Shown here piece after piece: positions 11,117-22,028 of a DNA stretch of 64,000 nucleotides. A program made the position numbers and the translations under genes. The stretch comes from Gigaspora rosea (taxonomy: Eukaryota; Glomeromycota; Glomeromycetes; Diversisporales; Gigasporaceae). A model generated the notes under the pieces. That model had not been told where the DNA came from. It saw only the letters and a list, made by a program, of their open reading frames with translations, and ran no database searches. Within the stretch, counting starts at the first letter, position 1; every line of letters begins with the position of its first letter. The stretch covers positions 52,683 through 116,682 of the forward strand of contig QKWP01001221.1 of assembly GCA_003550325.1 (NCBI GenBank). Direction: 5' to 3'.

Positions 11117-11471
11117 GTGGGTGGATGGATTTGATGCTTGCGCCCATAGCTCTAGATTACAGTCGGGGATATTACCAAAAATGGATATCCGTTCTAGAAC
11201 GTTTCTGGAATGATCTACCAATAGTTCGCAAATTTTGATTGGCTCGTGACGGTCTTTTTTAGAGCCAAAATTTTTGCATTTATGCAGTATCCCTATTTGC
11301 ACTAAACGATATATAAATTTAAAGTAAGAAGCCTTTAGATTAATGATCAATATTGATCTCCTCTAAATCCGTTTTTTTAAAAAAGGTAAATGAAATATGA
11401 AAAATTCGCAATATATACTTGAAAATATGGTTAAAATTTTTTTTTTTCAGAAATACTAGCTAACGTGAACA
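11117..11471. promoter_or_regulatory. Upstream region of the 11472 gene, with a segment duplicated at 16066-16183
   Basis: It lies between the hAT element and ATG 11472. The first 45 bp (GTGGGTGGATGGATTTGATG onward) recur at about 16140-16183 together with the hAT right end. The next stretch (GGGGATATTACCAAAAATGG) recurs inverted at about 16066-16088. A T-run and TTTCAG lie just before the ATG. A minus ORF over 11114-11350 is not supported. Confidence 0.4.
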
Positions 11472-13630
11472 ATGTCGCAGTCCTCATCAGCCAAGCAAAA
11501 ATCGAAAGCCGAAGAACTTCCTTGCATATTTCTTAATCTAGTTAGTAGTTATAAGGATCATGGTTTAATTGTTTGTGGAATGCCGGAAAAAAAATTGTGG
11601 AGAAACGCTAATGCACCGGCAGCAGCTAACAGGCTAGAAGAACTTCGAGAATTTATACCGGAGCTCAGAGATCGAGATTTTTCTGAATTTTCTATTTGTG
11701 TAAATCACTATAATCATATTATACGTACTGACTATTTTTACCAAAATCTTTTAGGTAGTTTTAATAAGAAACCTCGACTTAATGTTTCTAACACTGACGA
11801 AACAATTGTTGACGACGCATCGCGCCATTTATTAGAGTTTGAAAGAGTTGCAGAACAAAACAGATATATAATTACAGAATTAAAACGACAAGTAGAAAAT
11901 AAAAACGCGGTAATATCTAGGTTAAACGTACAACTCGAAGAATGTCATAAAGTGCTAGAGACGGTAGAAGAATTATATCAAGGAGAGTATGAAGCAAACA
12001 AGCAACTAACTGAACAGTGGAATTCTCGTTATGACAGTCAGCATAAGCGTATCCAGGCCGTCGTTGATATTGCACTAATCGAACGAGAATCGTTATATGA
12101 TGATGTCGAGGCTCTTATTAAAGATAATAATAGATTTTCTTTAGAAAATCTATTAAATTATACTCCCCAAAGATGGCTAAATAAGCGTAACCAGGTCGTT
12201 GTAAAATTTATTGAAGCACTAACAAATAATAATCTTGATACAGGTTCCGAAAATACTGAAAAACTTTACAAAAGGGCTATGGCTGTTGATCTGGTATATG
12301 GGTCCAGGCATGGAAAATACGTGTCGGAAATGGGTCTCACGGCATCAGCCATTAAATATTCCATTGCACGGTCAAAAACTATCATTAACGTTGATAATCA
12401 TATTACAAGCTCGGGGAGTTATTCTAGTTTTCAGAATTGGCAAGACGAATTGTGTGAGGAAGAAGAAGGTTTGCCGAAGGGTCTTCTATTTCTAGCCTTT
12501 GATAATGAACAAAGGGGGCAAAAAAATTATTTAGATCGAGGGCTTAATACGGTTATATTTCATATCGTCACCAGTTTTGTCGCTTTTAATTTGGACTCTC
12601 TTAATAATATCCAGCATACTAATACTCCTTGGGCTTTTAATTTACTAGATAGGTCGCAATATGAAAGCATTTTTGATATTACTCCTGAAATGCAAGAAGT
12701 CATGGACCAAGAATTACATATCTATCTTTCCGAATTACTTGATCTATTGTGTGAAGAAAAATTAATCGCGACTAACACAATTGATTCACTTGCATCTAAC
12801 ATAAGTTCAAGTAGTCGTTATAGTAAGCAATGCCCTAGTTGCAAAGAAAAAAATATTGATAACCGAAAACAGGTTTGCCCAAAGTGTAAGTTTCGTCTCC
12901 CTACATTGGCAGAAATGCCAAAAAATGACGATAGGGTTAAAGATAAGATAGACAAGCCGATTATGTTTAAGCCGTATAATGTTGAAAAAGAATCTCGACG
13001 ATCCAATGCACCAAGAATTAGCGTCACCCAAAAGATGCTTGCCGATGAAGAAGTTAATGTTCCAGAAATATTTGTCCCCGATCCCCTTGATGTTAATCCT
13101 AATACAACTATTAATGTTGAAAAAGTCCTTCTTCATATTGAGAATATTACAGGAATTAAGGATGGAACGCGTAAATGGACAGTTGTAACGTGTGACGGCA
13201 TTCCGTATCATCGCATGGCTAAGATAAAAGAAAAATATCCATGGTTGGTTCTTGTACCTGGACAATTGCACGAGGAAATGAATATGCTTCGTGCATACGT
13301 AGAATTAAATTGGTAGGCCGACGTTTTTTTTAATGCTTTATTTTTTTATTTGCATTAATTTTTAACCATTCAAATACTATAGGAATATCGATCTTAAACA
13401 GTTCGCAATATCCCAGGGATATAAGACCGAAAATCAGCTTAACTACTTTAAAAAGTGCCACGATCATCATAAATCATGGGATTCGGTCTGCAACATTTAT
13501 CGCCAGGCCATGGCCATGGAATTAATGTGGCCATATGTTAAAAGCCATCCTATTCCATCGGTAGAAGGATATTTGTCTTGGGTAAAAGAACAAGAGAATT
13601 CATTTTATCATGTCAAATTCGAGCAGGTAT

Positions 13631-13696
<66 letters not shown>

Positions 13697-15161
13697 TTAT
13701 TGGATTTATTATAAGTAGTATTTCAGTTGATCGATTAATCGTTGCAATAGATTAATAATTGCAATCGATTAATCGACTTTCGATTTGATTAATCAATCGA
13801 TTTATCAATTAATCGACTATAATCGCTTTTAATCAATTTTAAAAAACTTTTTGATCAATTAATCGATATCGCACAATCAATGTTGCTATCTTCATGATTT
13901 TTGACAAAAGCTCAGCCATTTTGTTTTCGTGATAAATATTTAACTAAATTTTTTTTTTAGATATTTATTTATCTGCAAGCGGTCATAAATTATAGAACAG
14001 CTATCAGAGAAAATAATCCATTATTGAAGAGGGCTGCAAAAAGGGCTTTTTCTCCAATATGGTCCGCACGAAGGCATCCGATATATCGTCAAATAGAAAT
14101 CGCTGATGAAATACAACTTTTGCGGCTTGACCCAGTGGTGCGAGAGATTGTAGAGAAGAATTGTGTGGTTTCTCGGTCAGGTCTCTTTAACCAGCATCAA
14201 GGATTAGATGCAATTCTGGAAGAAATAAATAAAGCTCTAAAGACGATGATACCACCCGTCCCGCAAATGTGGCATTGGAGAATTGCTGCTCGAAATTGTA
14301 AGAAGTTTCTTCAGGTAAATAACTTACAAGGGAAATGGTGGTATTGTGGTCAAGTGAAAAATATTTTGCGATTCAGAGATTAGAATTAGATGATTTTTGT
14401 TCCATTTGATTCATCATTTGGGACGAATCAAATGGAGCAAAAATCATCTAATTCTAATCATTGGATCGCAAGATATTTTTCACTTGATCACAATACCCCC
14501 GTCCACAATATCTCCATCTCCTTATAATATAATACATTTAATTTAGGTTTAATCAATTAATTCGTACATTAAAATTTAGCTGCGAAATAATTTTTTCAAC
14601 ATAATTGGTTACAATGATCTTCAAACGACCAGCCCAAGGAATCGACCAGAAGCGGTTACGGAATGTCAAAGATTTCGAGCCCGTCTAAGAAAGGATAATT
14701 TCGTTAATCCGGCAATGGGTTTGAGAACTGTCTATAAAAGCTTGGGAGAAGAATATGAGCTAAGTCTACAATTAACAGATTTTACTAATTTAGCTAAGCA
14801 GGCTCGACGCGAGTATATAACTAACGTATTTATTAACAATAACTCAGCACCTTTATTTAGGCCAATTCCGATTACTAAACAAGAAGCTATGATACAAACA
14901 AGTGAGGTATCTATGACGAATGCAGAAATAATTTGCAAAATAGAAGGGCTTTTGGAACATGCAGATGAGAATGTTCAAAAAAATTATCGCGGAATAAAGT
15001 CGAAAAAACGTAGTGAATTGTTGATTATATTGGAAGAGGTAAGATCTTTAAGTAATTCAAGCACTGAATTTAACAATTGTAATTATATTGAAAGTTTAGA
15101 GAACGCAGAAAATGAAGAACATGCTAGTCAGGGTTCTGGGTCGGTCCCCATTCGAAATTAA
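11472..15161 (+). CDS. Intact four-exon uncharacterised gene: coiled coil, zinc ribbon, DDE-transposase-like blocks
   Basis: Exons 11472-13312, 13383-13626, 13961-14314 and 14580-15161 join in one open frame of about 1006 codons, with GT-AG borders (TG|gtaggc, CAG|gtataa, CAG|gtaaat). ATG 11472 is the first Met and opens MSQSSSAKQKSK. Residues about 115-190 are a heptad-rich coiled coil. At about 454-472 there is CPSC, 11 residues, then CPKC, a zinc ribbon. A conserved-looking core runs FLAFDNEQRGQKNYLDRG (about 340), VVTCDGIPYHRMAKI (about 570), LVPGQLHEEMNML, then exon 2 GYKTENQLNYFKKCHDHHKS and exon 3 SPIWSARRHPIYRQIE and HQGLDAILEEINKAL. The spaced acidic blocks with a late His and Glu suggest an RNase-H-fold DDE transposase of the KDZ/DUF6589 kind. 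That is inference, and the protein could instead be domesticated. No flanking TIR was found. Confidence 0.8.
13629..13870. repeat. Poly-T tract and CGATTAAT cluster in intron 2
   Basis: A run of more than 55 T is followed by many overlapping copies of CGATTAATCG and AATCGATT (13728-13870). Both lie inside the intron between exons 2 and 3 of the 11472 gene, so they do not break the frame. Confidence 0.85.
14336..14500. mobile_element. Small foldback element in intron 3
   Basis: The left arm GGTATTGTGGTCAAGTGAAA then TTAGAATTAGATGATTTTTG is mirrored by CAAAAATCATCTAATTCTAA then TTTCACTTGATCACAATACC, with the turn at TTCATCATTTGGGACGAATC. It sits 21 bp after the donor at 14315 and leaves the splice sites intact. 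Confidence 0.85.
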
Positions 15162-16308
15162 AAATTGTTAGGATTCAAAAGTCAATTCTGCAATATTTTT
15201 TATTTTTTTTTCTTTATCTCATGTTAGGGTTAGTATTTAGGGTTAGGCGAAAAAATAGTTATTATTCAATTAATAAATAGTATGTAAATGGTATTTAAAG
15301 GGAAGAATTTAATAAAATTTGATTTACAAAAGCAATTCAATTTAAATTTTAAAATACATTTTGTTCTATGCCTCGTTATTCGAATACGGAATAGACTAAC
15401 ATATATGGCAATATACAAATACTCGGTATAGTACAAAAGAGTCTATGTCAGAGAATAAAAATTTGAAATGCACACACTTTGTATCTGTAATATGCAATCT
15501 AAATGTTTGAAGACCCTGAAATTCACAGTAACTATTTTTACTCTTTTTTTCACCAATATTAATATATATGCAGAACGTTCATTCACTTTATTCAAATATC
15601 GATCACAATCTATCTTTCATAGACGGACACGAACGAGCCAAATGCCATTTACACATAACATAGACATGACTGATGCCTTTTCCGCTTCTCTTGAACTGTC
15701 CTTAAGCTCATCATAACCTCTATTTCCACGAACGTCACCAAATAGTTCCTATTCATCATGTTTCTTCGACTCTACTCTCGTAAAGCAGCACCACCGTTTT
15801 GCCTTGTAATTCATTGTTCATGGCAGGTAAGACTTCGTGTCTTTTTGCTCAACACGATTACGTTCGAATCCAACATACTTAAGCAAGATCGCAGGCCCTT
15901 TATGTTGCGGTGTTGTTTCTTGTCACTTGGTTTAAAGACTAAATTCAGTTTTTTTGGTTGATTTGATTTACCGATGATTAATTGGCCAATCATATGATTG
16001 TTCTTCGAAAATCTCTAGAAACATGCAGTCTACATTTTATTACCATAAAAGGCAAGATTGGTGTTGCCCATTTTTGGTAATATCCCTGACTGGATTATAA
16101 ATACCAGTTTCATGCCGCATCATAATCCTGGACACCCTAGTGGGTGGGTGGATTTGATGCTTGCGCCCATAGCTCTAGATTATAAATACCAGTTTCATCC
16201 CGCATAATGCTTGCCACATTTTGCATATGATTTTCAGCTATCAATCACACCCTTTTCAGAAAACGTAATCCACCTGACTTCCTGCGTTCTGGATGGCGTG
16301 ACAGTATA
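15162..16308. other. Intergenic segment with duplicated fragments, no supported gene
   Basis: 15240-15270 has scattered TTAGGGTT motifs. ORFs at 15468-15716 and 15758-15993 show no domain. 16066-16088 is an inverted copy of about 11163-11190. 16110-16183 is a direct copy of about 11094-11160, including the end of the hAT element, so part of that insertion junction was copied here. Confidence 0.5.
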
Positions 16309-17225
16309 GCAAATCTTACGTTTTTGATACTCCTGCACTTACTTTTTTGATACTCCTGTATGTACCCCAAAATTATGCTTACTTTTTTGATACAAATCTG
16401 CATATATACACGTGACTTGTGTTACACAAAGGCCCAGTGCATTGTTTTTGCAAAAATAATTTTTGGTTACACGCCACGCATGTCGTGTAACGTTACACAA
16501 GTCTAATTTTGCCCGGCATTAAGCTTAATGCTGGTGGGCACAATCATAATAATACCCCCGGCGGGGTTAGACATAATTCCGGCCCACCCTAACCCTAAAT
16601 CTAGTGGTACCCTAACCCGGCATTAAGCTTAATGCTGGTGGGCACTATCATGATAATGCCCCGGCGGGGTTAGACATAATTCCGGCCCACCCTAACCCTA
16701 AATCTAGGAACCCTAAAAACTAATTGTTCGAAGCAACCTCCAATCACAGTACATACTGGTTACACGACATATGCATCTAGTATATGTACTGTGATTGGAT
16801 GTTGCTTCGAACAATAGTTTTTAGGGTTCCTAGATTTAAGGTTAGGGTGGGCCGGAATTATGTCTAACCCCGCCGGGGCATTATCATGATAGTGCCCACC
16901 AGCATTAAGCTTAATGCCGGGTTAGGGTACCACTAGATTTAGGGTTAGGGTGGGCCGGAATTATGTCTAACCCGCTGGGGGCATTATCATTATAGTCCAA
17001 CCAGCATTAGGCTTAATGCCGGGCAAAATTAGACCTGTGTAACGTTACACGACATTAGCGGCGTGTAACCAAAATTATTTTTGCAAAAACAATGCACTGG
17101 GCCTTTGTGTAACACAAGTCACGTGTATATATGCAGATCTGCATCAAAAAAGTAAGCGTAATTTTGGGGTACATACAGGAGAATCAAAAAAGTAAGTGCA
17201 GGAGTATCAAAAACGTAAGATTTGC
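16309..17225. repeat. 917-bp near-perfect palindrome with internal tandem units and TTAGGG motifs
   Basis: The left end GCAAATCTTACGTTTTTGAT is mirrored by ATCAAAAACGTAAGATTTGC at the right end. The arms, about 445 bp each, stay complementary to a turn of about 25 bp near 16765 (CTGGTTACACGACATATGCA). Within each arm a unit of roughly 105 bp is repeated twice: GGCATTAAGCTTAATGCTGG, then GGGGTTAGACATAATTCCGG, then CACCCTAACCCTAAATCTAG. There are only a few arm-to-arm mismatches, so the structure is young or maintained. No TSD is obvious. Confidence 0.92.
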
Positions 17226-17469
17226 CACTCCGCTGCTTTTGTTTTGGTGTATTTTCCTGCACGTGTTCGGAATTCATGTTAGGCTGATCCGGAACGATCA
17301 AAATTCGAATTCACTGATTGGTACAGTAGTTGCCTTTTTAGGAGTTTGTATTACCGGCACAAATAAGTAAACCCAAAAATTACCGTGACACAAATAAGCA
17401 TCTTCGTTATGCTTTTTTATATATATACATAATAATTTCTCCGTAACGGTTATTGTTTAAATTGCAACT

Positions 17470-17840
17470 ATGGCCGACGAGTTTAATTTTAAAAGATATA
17501 GTTGCAATGTGCAAATTGCAATCGATATAACACTTCGCCAGCTTGGTGTCAAACATGTGACCCATATAAAACAACCCAAGGATGGACAAGTGGGAATAAG
17601 GATATCGATGATTGCATTAAAAAATTTCAACTTGAAGCTACAAAATACGACGATATAATCGAATGGATTCCTTTTAATAAATTAGTTAATATTGAAAATA
17701 CCGGTGATAGATTTTTAGCAACCTGGTTAGATGGAATACGTGATGAATATACACTGTCACGTACACCATCATATAAAATTGAACTTAAACCACTAACGGG
17801 TTTGCAAAATTTATCAGATATATTAAAAGAAGTAAGATAA
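17470..17840 (+). pseudogene. Cys-module/half-kinase unit 1 (original 5' end of the kinase gene)
   Basis: ATG 17470 opens MADEFNFKRYS, the likely true N-terminus of the kinase gene, but the frame shifts before the Cys module, which is read from 17502. The module is CANCNRYNTSPAWCQTC (C-x2-C-x9-C-x2-C, zinc-binding type), then GWTSGNKDIDDCIKKFQL, then the kinase entry EWIPFNKLVNI, ATWLDGIRD and IELKPLTGLQNLSDILKE. The glycine-rich loop is missing between NTGDRF and ATW. A GTAAGA donor directly follows LKE. Units 2-7 lack the MADEF start and have a hinge fragment instead. Confidence 0.65.
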
Positions 17841-17935
17841 ATTCCATATTTAAATTATTATTATTGCACAGTACACACTTTAATTTACACCTGTATTTTT
17901 AATACTGTAATAAGTTTACAGATTATATAAAATTA

Positions 17936-18442
17936 ATGAATAACGATTTTAAAGTATATGGACTAACTCAAAACACTTCAACTAATGTGTATACGTTAGT
18001 ATGTGATGAATTTGGTTTCAAAAGGCATAAAAGTAATGGAAGGTGTGCAAATTGCAATCGATATAATACATCGCCAGTTTGGTGTCAAACGTGCGATCCT
18101 TATAAAGCAACACAAGGATGGACGAGTGAAAATAAGGGTGTCGATGATTGTATTAAGGAATTTCAACTTAGAGCCACAAAGTACGACGATGTAATTGAAT
18201 GGATTCCTTTTAATAAATTAGTTAATATTCAAAATATTGGGAATAGGTTTTTAGCAACCTGGTTAGATGGATTACGTTATATAAATTATGATGATAAAGC
18301 TGAATATGGATGTAGATATACACAGTCACGTATACCATCATGCACAATTATGCTTATAATACTGGATAATTCACAAAATTTATTAACTATTTTAAAAGAA
18401 GTAAGGTTACATTGTTTATTTATACATATAATTTATACGTAA
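17936..18442 (+). CDS. Cys-module/half-kinase unit 2
   Basis: It starts MNNDFKVYGLTQNTSTNVYT. This is the kinase hinge strand, normally found after the N-lobe, here fused upstream of the Cys module (CANCNRYNTSPVWCQTC). EWIPFNKLVNI, NRFLATWLDGLRYI and ILKEV follow, then read-through into intron sequence (VRLHCLFIHIIYT) up to a stop at 18442. The order hinge, Cys module, beta1-beta3 is a permutation of a normal kinase. The ORF is intact but has no catalytic loop. Confidence 0.55.
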   Translation: MNNDFKVYGLTQNTSTNVYTLVCDEFGFKRHKSNGRCANCNRYNTSPVWCQTCDPYKATQGWTSENKGVDDCIKEFQLRATKYDDVIEWIPFNKLVNIQNIGNRFLATWLDGLRYINYDDKAEYGCRYTQSRIPSCTIMLIILDNSQNLLTILKEVRLHCLFIHIIYT

Positions 18443-18495
18443 CACGTTTACACAAATTACTTATATTTTAAATACTTTGTAAGTTTAAAAATTAC

Positions 18496-18947
18496 GTGCA
18501 ATTCGAAAGTAGAAGTATTTATGGATTAACCCAAAACACCATAACAAAAGACTACTTGTTAGTATTTGATGAATATAGTTCTAAACGAATTGAATGTCAT
18601 GGAAAATGTGCAAATTGCAATCGATATAACACATCGCCAGCTTGGTGTCAAATATGCGACCCCAATAAAACAACTCAAGGATGGACAAGTGAAAATAACG
18701 ATGTTGATAATTTTATTAAAGAATTTCAAATTAAAGCTACAGAGTACGACGATGTAATCGAATGGATTCCTTTTAATAGATTAGTTAATATTCGAAACAT
18801 CGGCGATAAGTTTTTTGCAACCTGGTTAGATGGAAAACGACGTGTAAATGGATATCAATATAACTACGTATAACGTCATGCACAGTGGAGCTTAAATCAC
18901 TAGCTAGATCACTAAATTTATTAGATATGCTAAAAGAAGTAAGTTAG
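18496..18947 (+). pseudogene. Cys-module/half-kinase unit 3
   Basis: The ORF 18496-18873 reads FESRSIYGLTQNTITKDYLL, the Cys module CANCNRYNTSPAWCQIC and EWIPFNRLVNIRNIGDKFFA. The frame is then lost inside the substrate-lobe linker (NGYQYNYV, stop). Remnants of VELKSL and LDMLKEV continue to about 18947. The next unit is about 300 bp away, a longer spacer than elsewhere in the array. Confidence 0.55.
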
Positions 18948-19255
18948 TGCTGCAAAGTGAACACCTGTATGTGAATATTTTACAAATTTAGCCCCCCGAA
19001 GAATTATGATATTACGTATGTACAATACCATGTAAGTATGTATTGTAAGTAGGTAGATATATCAACCATTCTATCGATTATAAATTGCTAATAATGCAAT
19101 TATTTTTGAGGTGAAATTTGTTACAGTGAAAAATTCATTTGCAGCATTTCACTCTACAGCACCATTTAATAAATTATTATTGTATAATATGCCTTATTTT
19201 AATACATATTTATATTTATAAACTTTCATAAGTTTTTAGATTATGTACTGTTAAA

Positions 19256-19724
19256 AAATGATTTTAAAATATATGGAATAACTCAAAGCATAATAACGAG
19301 TGGATATATGATGGTATTTGAATCTAATTATGAAAGAAATAGTCAGAATGGAAAATGTGCAGATTGCAATCGATATAACACATCTTCAGCTTGGTGTCAA
19401 ACATGCGATCCTTATAAGACAGCACAAGGATGGACAAGTGGAAATAAGGATATCGATAATTGCATTAAAGAATTTCAAATTAAAGCTACAAATTACAACG
19501 ATGTAATCGAATGGATTTCTTTTAGTAGATTAACTAATATTAAAAATATCGGCGACAGGTTTTTAGCAACCTGGTTAGATGGAAGAATACGTTATATAAA
19601 TTATGACTATCAAGCTGAATATGGATATAGATATACACAGTCGCGTACACCATCATGTGAAGTGGAGCTTAAAACATTAAGCAGTTCGCAAAATTTATCA
19701 GATATATTAAAAGAAGTAAGATAA
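19256..19724 (+). pseudogene. Cys-module/half-kinase unit 4, start codon lost
   Basis: The frame reads NDFKIYGITQSIITSGYMMV, but the ATG that units 2 and 5-8 use is replaced by AAAAATGAT in a different phase, so the first Met in frame is internal (about 19308). The Cys module is CADCNRYNTSSAWCQTC. EWISFSRLTNIKNIGDRFLA, VELKTLSSSQNLSDILKEVR and a stop follow. Confidence 0.55.
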
Positions 19725-19801
19725 ATCATTAAATTATTATACATTATACAAATCTATTTTAATTAATATTTACATTTATAATAAAGTTTACAGTACAATT
19801 A

Positions 19802-20260
19802 ATGAATAGCGCTCAAAAAGTATATGGACTAACTCAAAGCACAATAACAAATGAATATATGGTGGTATCTGAAAGAAATATATATCATGGAAAATGTGCA
19901 AATTGCAATCGATATAACACATCGCCATCTTGGTGTCAATCATGCGATCCTTATAAAACAGCACAAGGATGGACAAGTGGAAATAAGGATATCGATAATT
20001 GCATTAAAGAATTTCAACTTAAAGCTACAAAATACGACGATGTAATCGAATGGATTCCTTTTAATAGATTAGTTGTTATTCTAAATATTGGTAATAAGTC
20101 TTTAGCAACCTGGTTAGATGGAATACGTTATATAAATTATGACTATCAAGCTGAATATGGATATAGATATACACAGTCGCGTACACCATCATGTGAAGTG
20201 GAGCTTAAAACATTAAGCAGTTCGCAAAATTTATCAGATATATTAAAAGAAGTAAGATAA
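19802..20260 (+). CDS. Cys-module/half-kinase unit 5
   Basis: An intact 152-codon ORF: MNSAQKVYGLTQSTITNEYM, the Cys module CANCNRYNTSPSWCQSC, EWIPFNRLVVILNIGNKSLA, ATWLDGIRYINYDYQAEYGY, VELKTLSSSQNLSDILKEVR. It lacks the glycine-rich loop. Units 5 and 6 are almost identical over a 536-bp period, so this duplication is recent. Confidence 0.55.
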   Translation: MNSAQKVYGLTQSTITNEYMVVSERNIYHGKCANCNRYNTSPSWCQSCDPYKTAQGWTSGNKDIDNCIKEFQLKATKYDDVIEWIPFNRLVVILNIGNKSLATWLDGIRYINYDYQAEYGYRYTQSRTPSCEVELKTLSSSQNLSDILKEVR

Positions 20261-20337
20261 ATCATTAAATTATTATACATTATACAGATCTATTTTAATT
20301 AATATTTACATTTATAATAAAGTTTACAGTACAATTA

Positions 20338-20828
20338 ATGAATAGCGCTCAAAAAGTATATGGGCTAACTCAAAGCACAATAACAAATGAATATATGGTG
20401 GTATCTGAAAGAAATATATATCATGGAAAATGTGCAAATTGCAATCGATATAACACATCGCCATCTTGGTGTCAATCATGCGATCCTTATAAAACAGCAC
20501 AAGGATGGACAAGTGGAAATAAGGATATCGATAATTGCATTAAAGAATTTCAANGGATATCGATGATTGCATTAAAGAATTTCAACTTAAAGCTACAAAA
20601 TACGACAACGTAATCGAATGGATTCCTTTTAATAGATTAGTTAATATTGAAACTATCTACGATAGATTTTTAGCAAGCTGGTTAGATGGAATACGTTATT
20701 TAAATTATGGTGATAAAGATGAATATGGATGTAGATATACACAGTCTCGTATACCATCATACATCGTAGAGCTCAAAACATTAACCAGTTCGCAAAATTT
20801 ATCAGATATATTAAAAGAAGTAAGATAA
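20338..20828 (+). pseudogene. Cys-module/half-kinase unit 6, containing the only ambiguous base
   Basis: It is identical in pattern to unit 5 up to 20553. Then comes an N at 20554, and the sequence around it is doubled: GGATATCGAT(A/G)ATTGCATT lies on both sides. It continues with EWIPFNRLVNIETIYDRFLA and VELKTLTSSQNLSDILKEVR in another frame. The doubled text around the N looks like an assembly join between two array copies, so unit boundaries and copy number here are uncertain. Confidence 0.6.
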
Positions 20829-20912
20829 ATTATTAATTATTATTATGCTATACAGCTCTATTTTAATTTATATTTACATTTATAAAAAGTTTACAGATTA
20901 TATACAAAATTA

Positions 20913-21386
20913 ATGAATAGCGATCCTAAAGTATATGGACTAACTCAAAGCACAATATCGAATGAATATATGATCGTATTTGATGAATTTGGTTCCAAAT
21001 GGTGTAATATTCATGGAGGGTGTGCAAATTGCAATCGATATAACACATCAACTGATTGGTGTCAAACGTGCGATCCTTATAAAGCGACACAAGGATTGAC
21101 AAGCGGAAATAAAGACATCGATGATTGTATTAAGGAATTTCAACTTAGAGCTACAAAATACGACGATGTAATCGAGTGGATTCTTTTTAATAGATTAGTT
21201 AATATTCAAAATATTGGGAATAAGTTTTTAGCAACCTGGTTAGATGGATTACGTTATATAAATTATGATGATGAAACTGAATATGGATGTAGATATACAC
21301 AGTCACGTATACCATCATGTGAAGTAGAGCTTAAAACATTAACCAGTTCGCAAAATTTATCAGATATATTAAAAGAAGTAAGATAA
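20913..21386 (+). CDS. Cys-module/half-kinase unit 7
   Basis: An intact 157-codon ORF: MNSDPKVYGLTQSTISNEYM, the Cys module CANCNRYNTSTDWCQTC, EWILFNRLVNIQNIGNKFLA and VELKTLTSSQNLSDILKEVR. The kinase Lys (VELK) is kept. The glycine-rich loop, catalytic loop and activation segment are absent. Joining LKE to the next unit by GT-AG splicing does not keep frame, so it reads as a stand-alone short ORF. Confidence 0.55.
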   Translation: MNSDPKVYGLTQSTISNEYMIVFDEFGSKWCNIHGGCANCNRYNTSTDWCQTCDPYKATQGLTSGNKDIDDCIKEFQLRATKYDDVIEWILFNRLVNIQNIGNKFLATWLDGLRYINYDDETEYGCRYTQSRIPSCEVELKTLTSSQNLSDILKEVR

Positions 21387-21481
21387 ATAATTAAATTATT
21401 ATTATTGCATAGATTATATATAGTACAAAGCTTTATTTAATTTGCATTTACATTTTTAACAAGTTTACAAATTATATACAA

Positions 21482-21960
21482 ATGAATAGCAGTCGTAAAG
21501 TGTATGGGTTAACTCAAAACGCAATATCGAATGAATATTTGATCGTATTCAAGTCAGATCGTGAAAGAAATGATAAAGGATATGAAAGTAGTGGAAAATG
21601 TACAAATTGCAATGAATATAACACATCGCCAGCTTGGTGTCTAAAATGCGACCCTTATAAAACAACACAAGGATGGACAAGTGGAAATAAGGACATTGAT
21701 GATTGCATTAAAAATTTTCAACTTAAATCTACAAAATACGACGATGTAATCGAATGGATCCCTTTTAACAGATTAGATAACATTGAAAAAATTGGTGAAG
21801 GGGGTTTGGCTCTGTGTTTTCAGCAACCTGGTTAGATGGCAAAAGGATAGTTTTAGGTGAATATGAAAAATATACGCAATCACGTACATCATCGCATGTA
21901 GTTGCACTTAAGACATTACCTAATTCACAAAAGAATTTTTTAAGCGAAGCAAGTCAAAAA
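21482..21960 (+). pseudogene. Cys-module/half-kinase unit 8, with glycine-rich loop but frameshifted
   Basis: It starts MNSSRKVYGLTQNAISNEYL, then CTNCNEYNTSPAWCLKC, EWIPFNRLDNIEKIGEGGL. This is the only unit that keeps the GxGG loop. One missing base at about 21801-21806 ends the ORF. In the next frame it continues VFSATWLDGKRIVL, SSHVVALKTLPNSQKNFLSE. A GCAAGT donor (GC-AG type) stands where the other units have GTAAGA. It should join the exon at 22029. Confidence 0.6.
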
Positions 21961-22028
21961 TAATTAAATAATTTATTATTATTTTGGGTTAGATAAATTA
22001 TTAAAAATTTTTATTTCATTTATTTACC

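Noticed and set aside
12807-13271. 154-codon minus ORF inside the 11472 gene
   Set aside because: Antisense shadow of an intact exon with conserved-looking protein blocks.
17840-21482. One giant spliced protein from all eight Cys modules
   Set aside because: Joining each LKE|GTAAGA donor to the next ACAG or AATAG acceptor gives inconsistent phases and stops between units.
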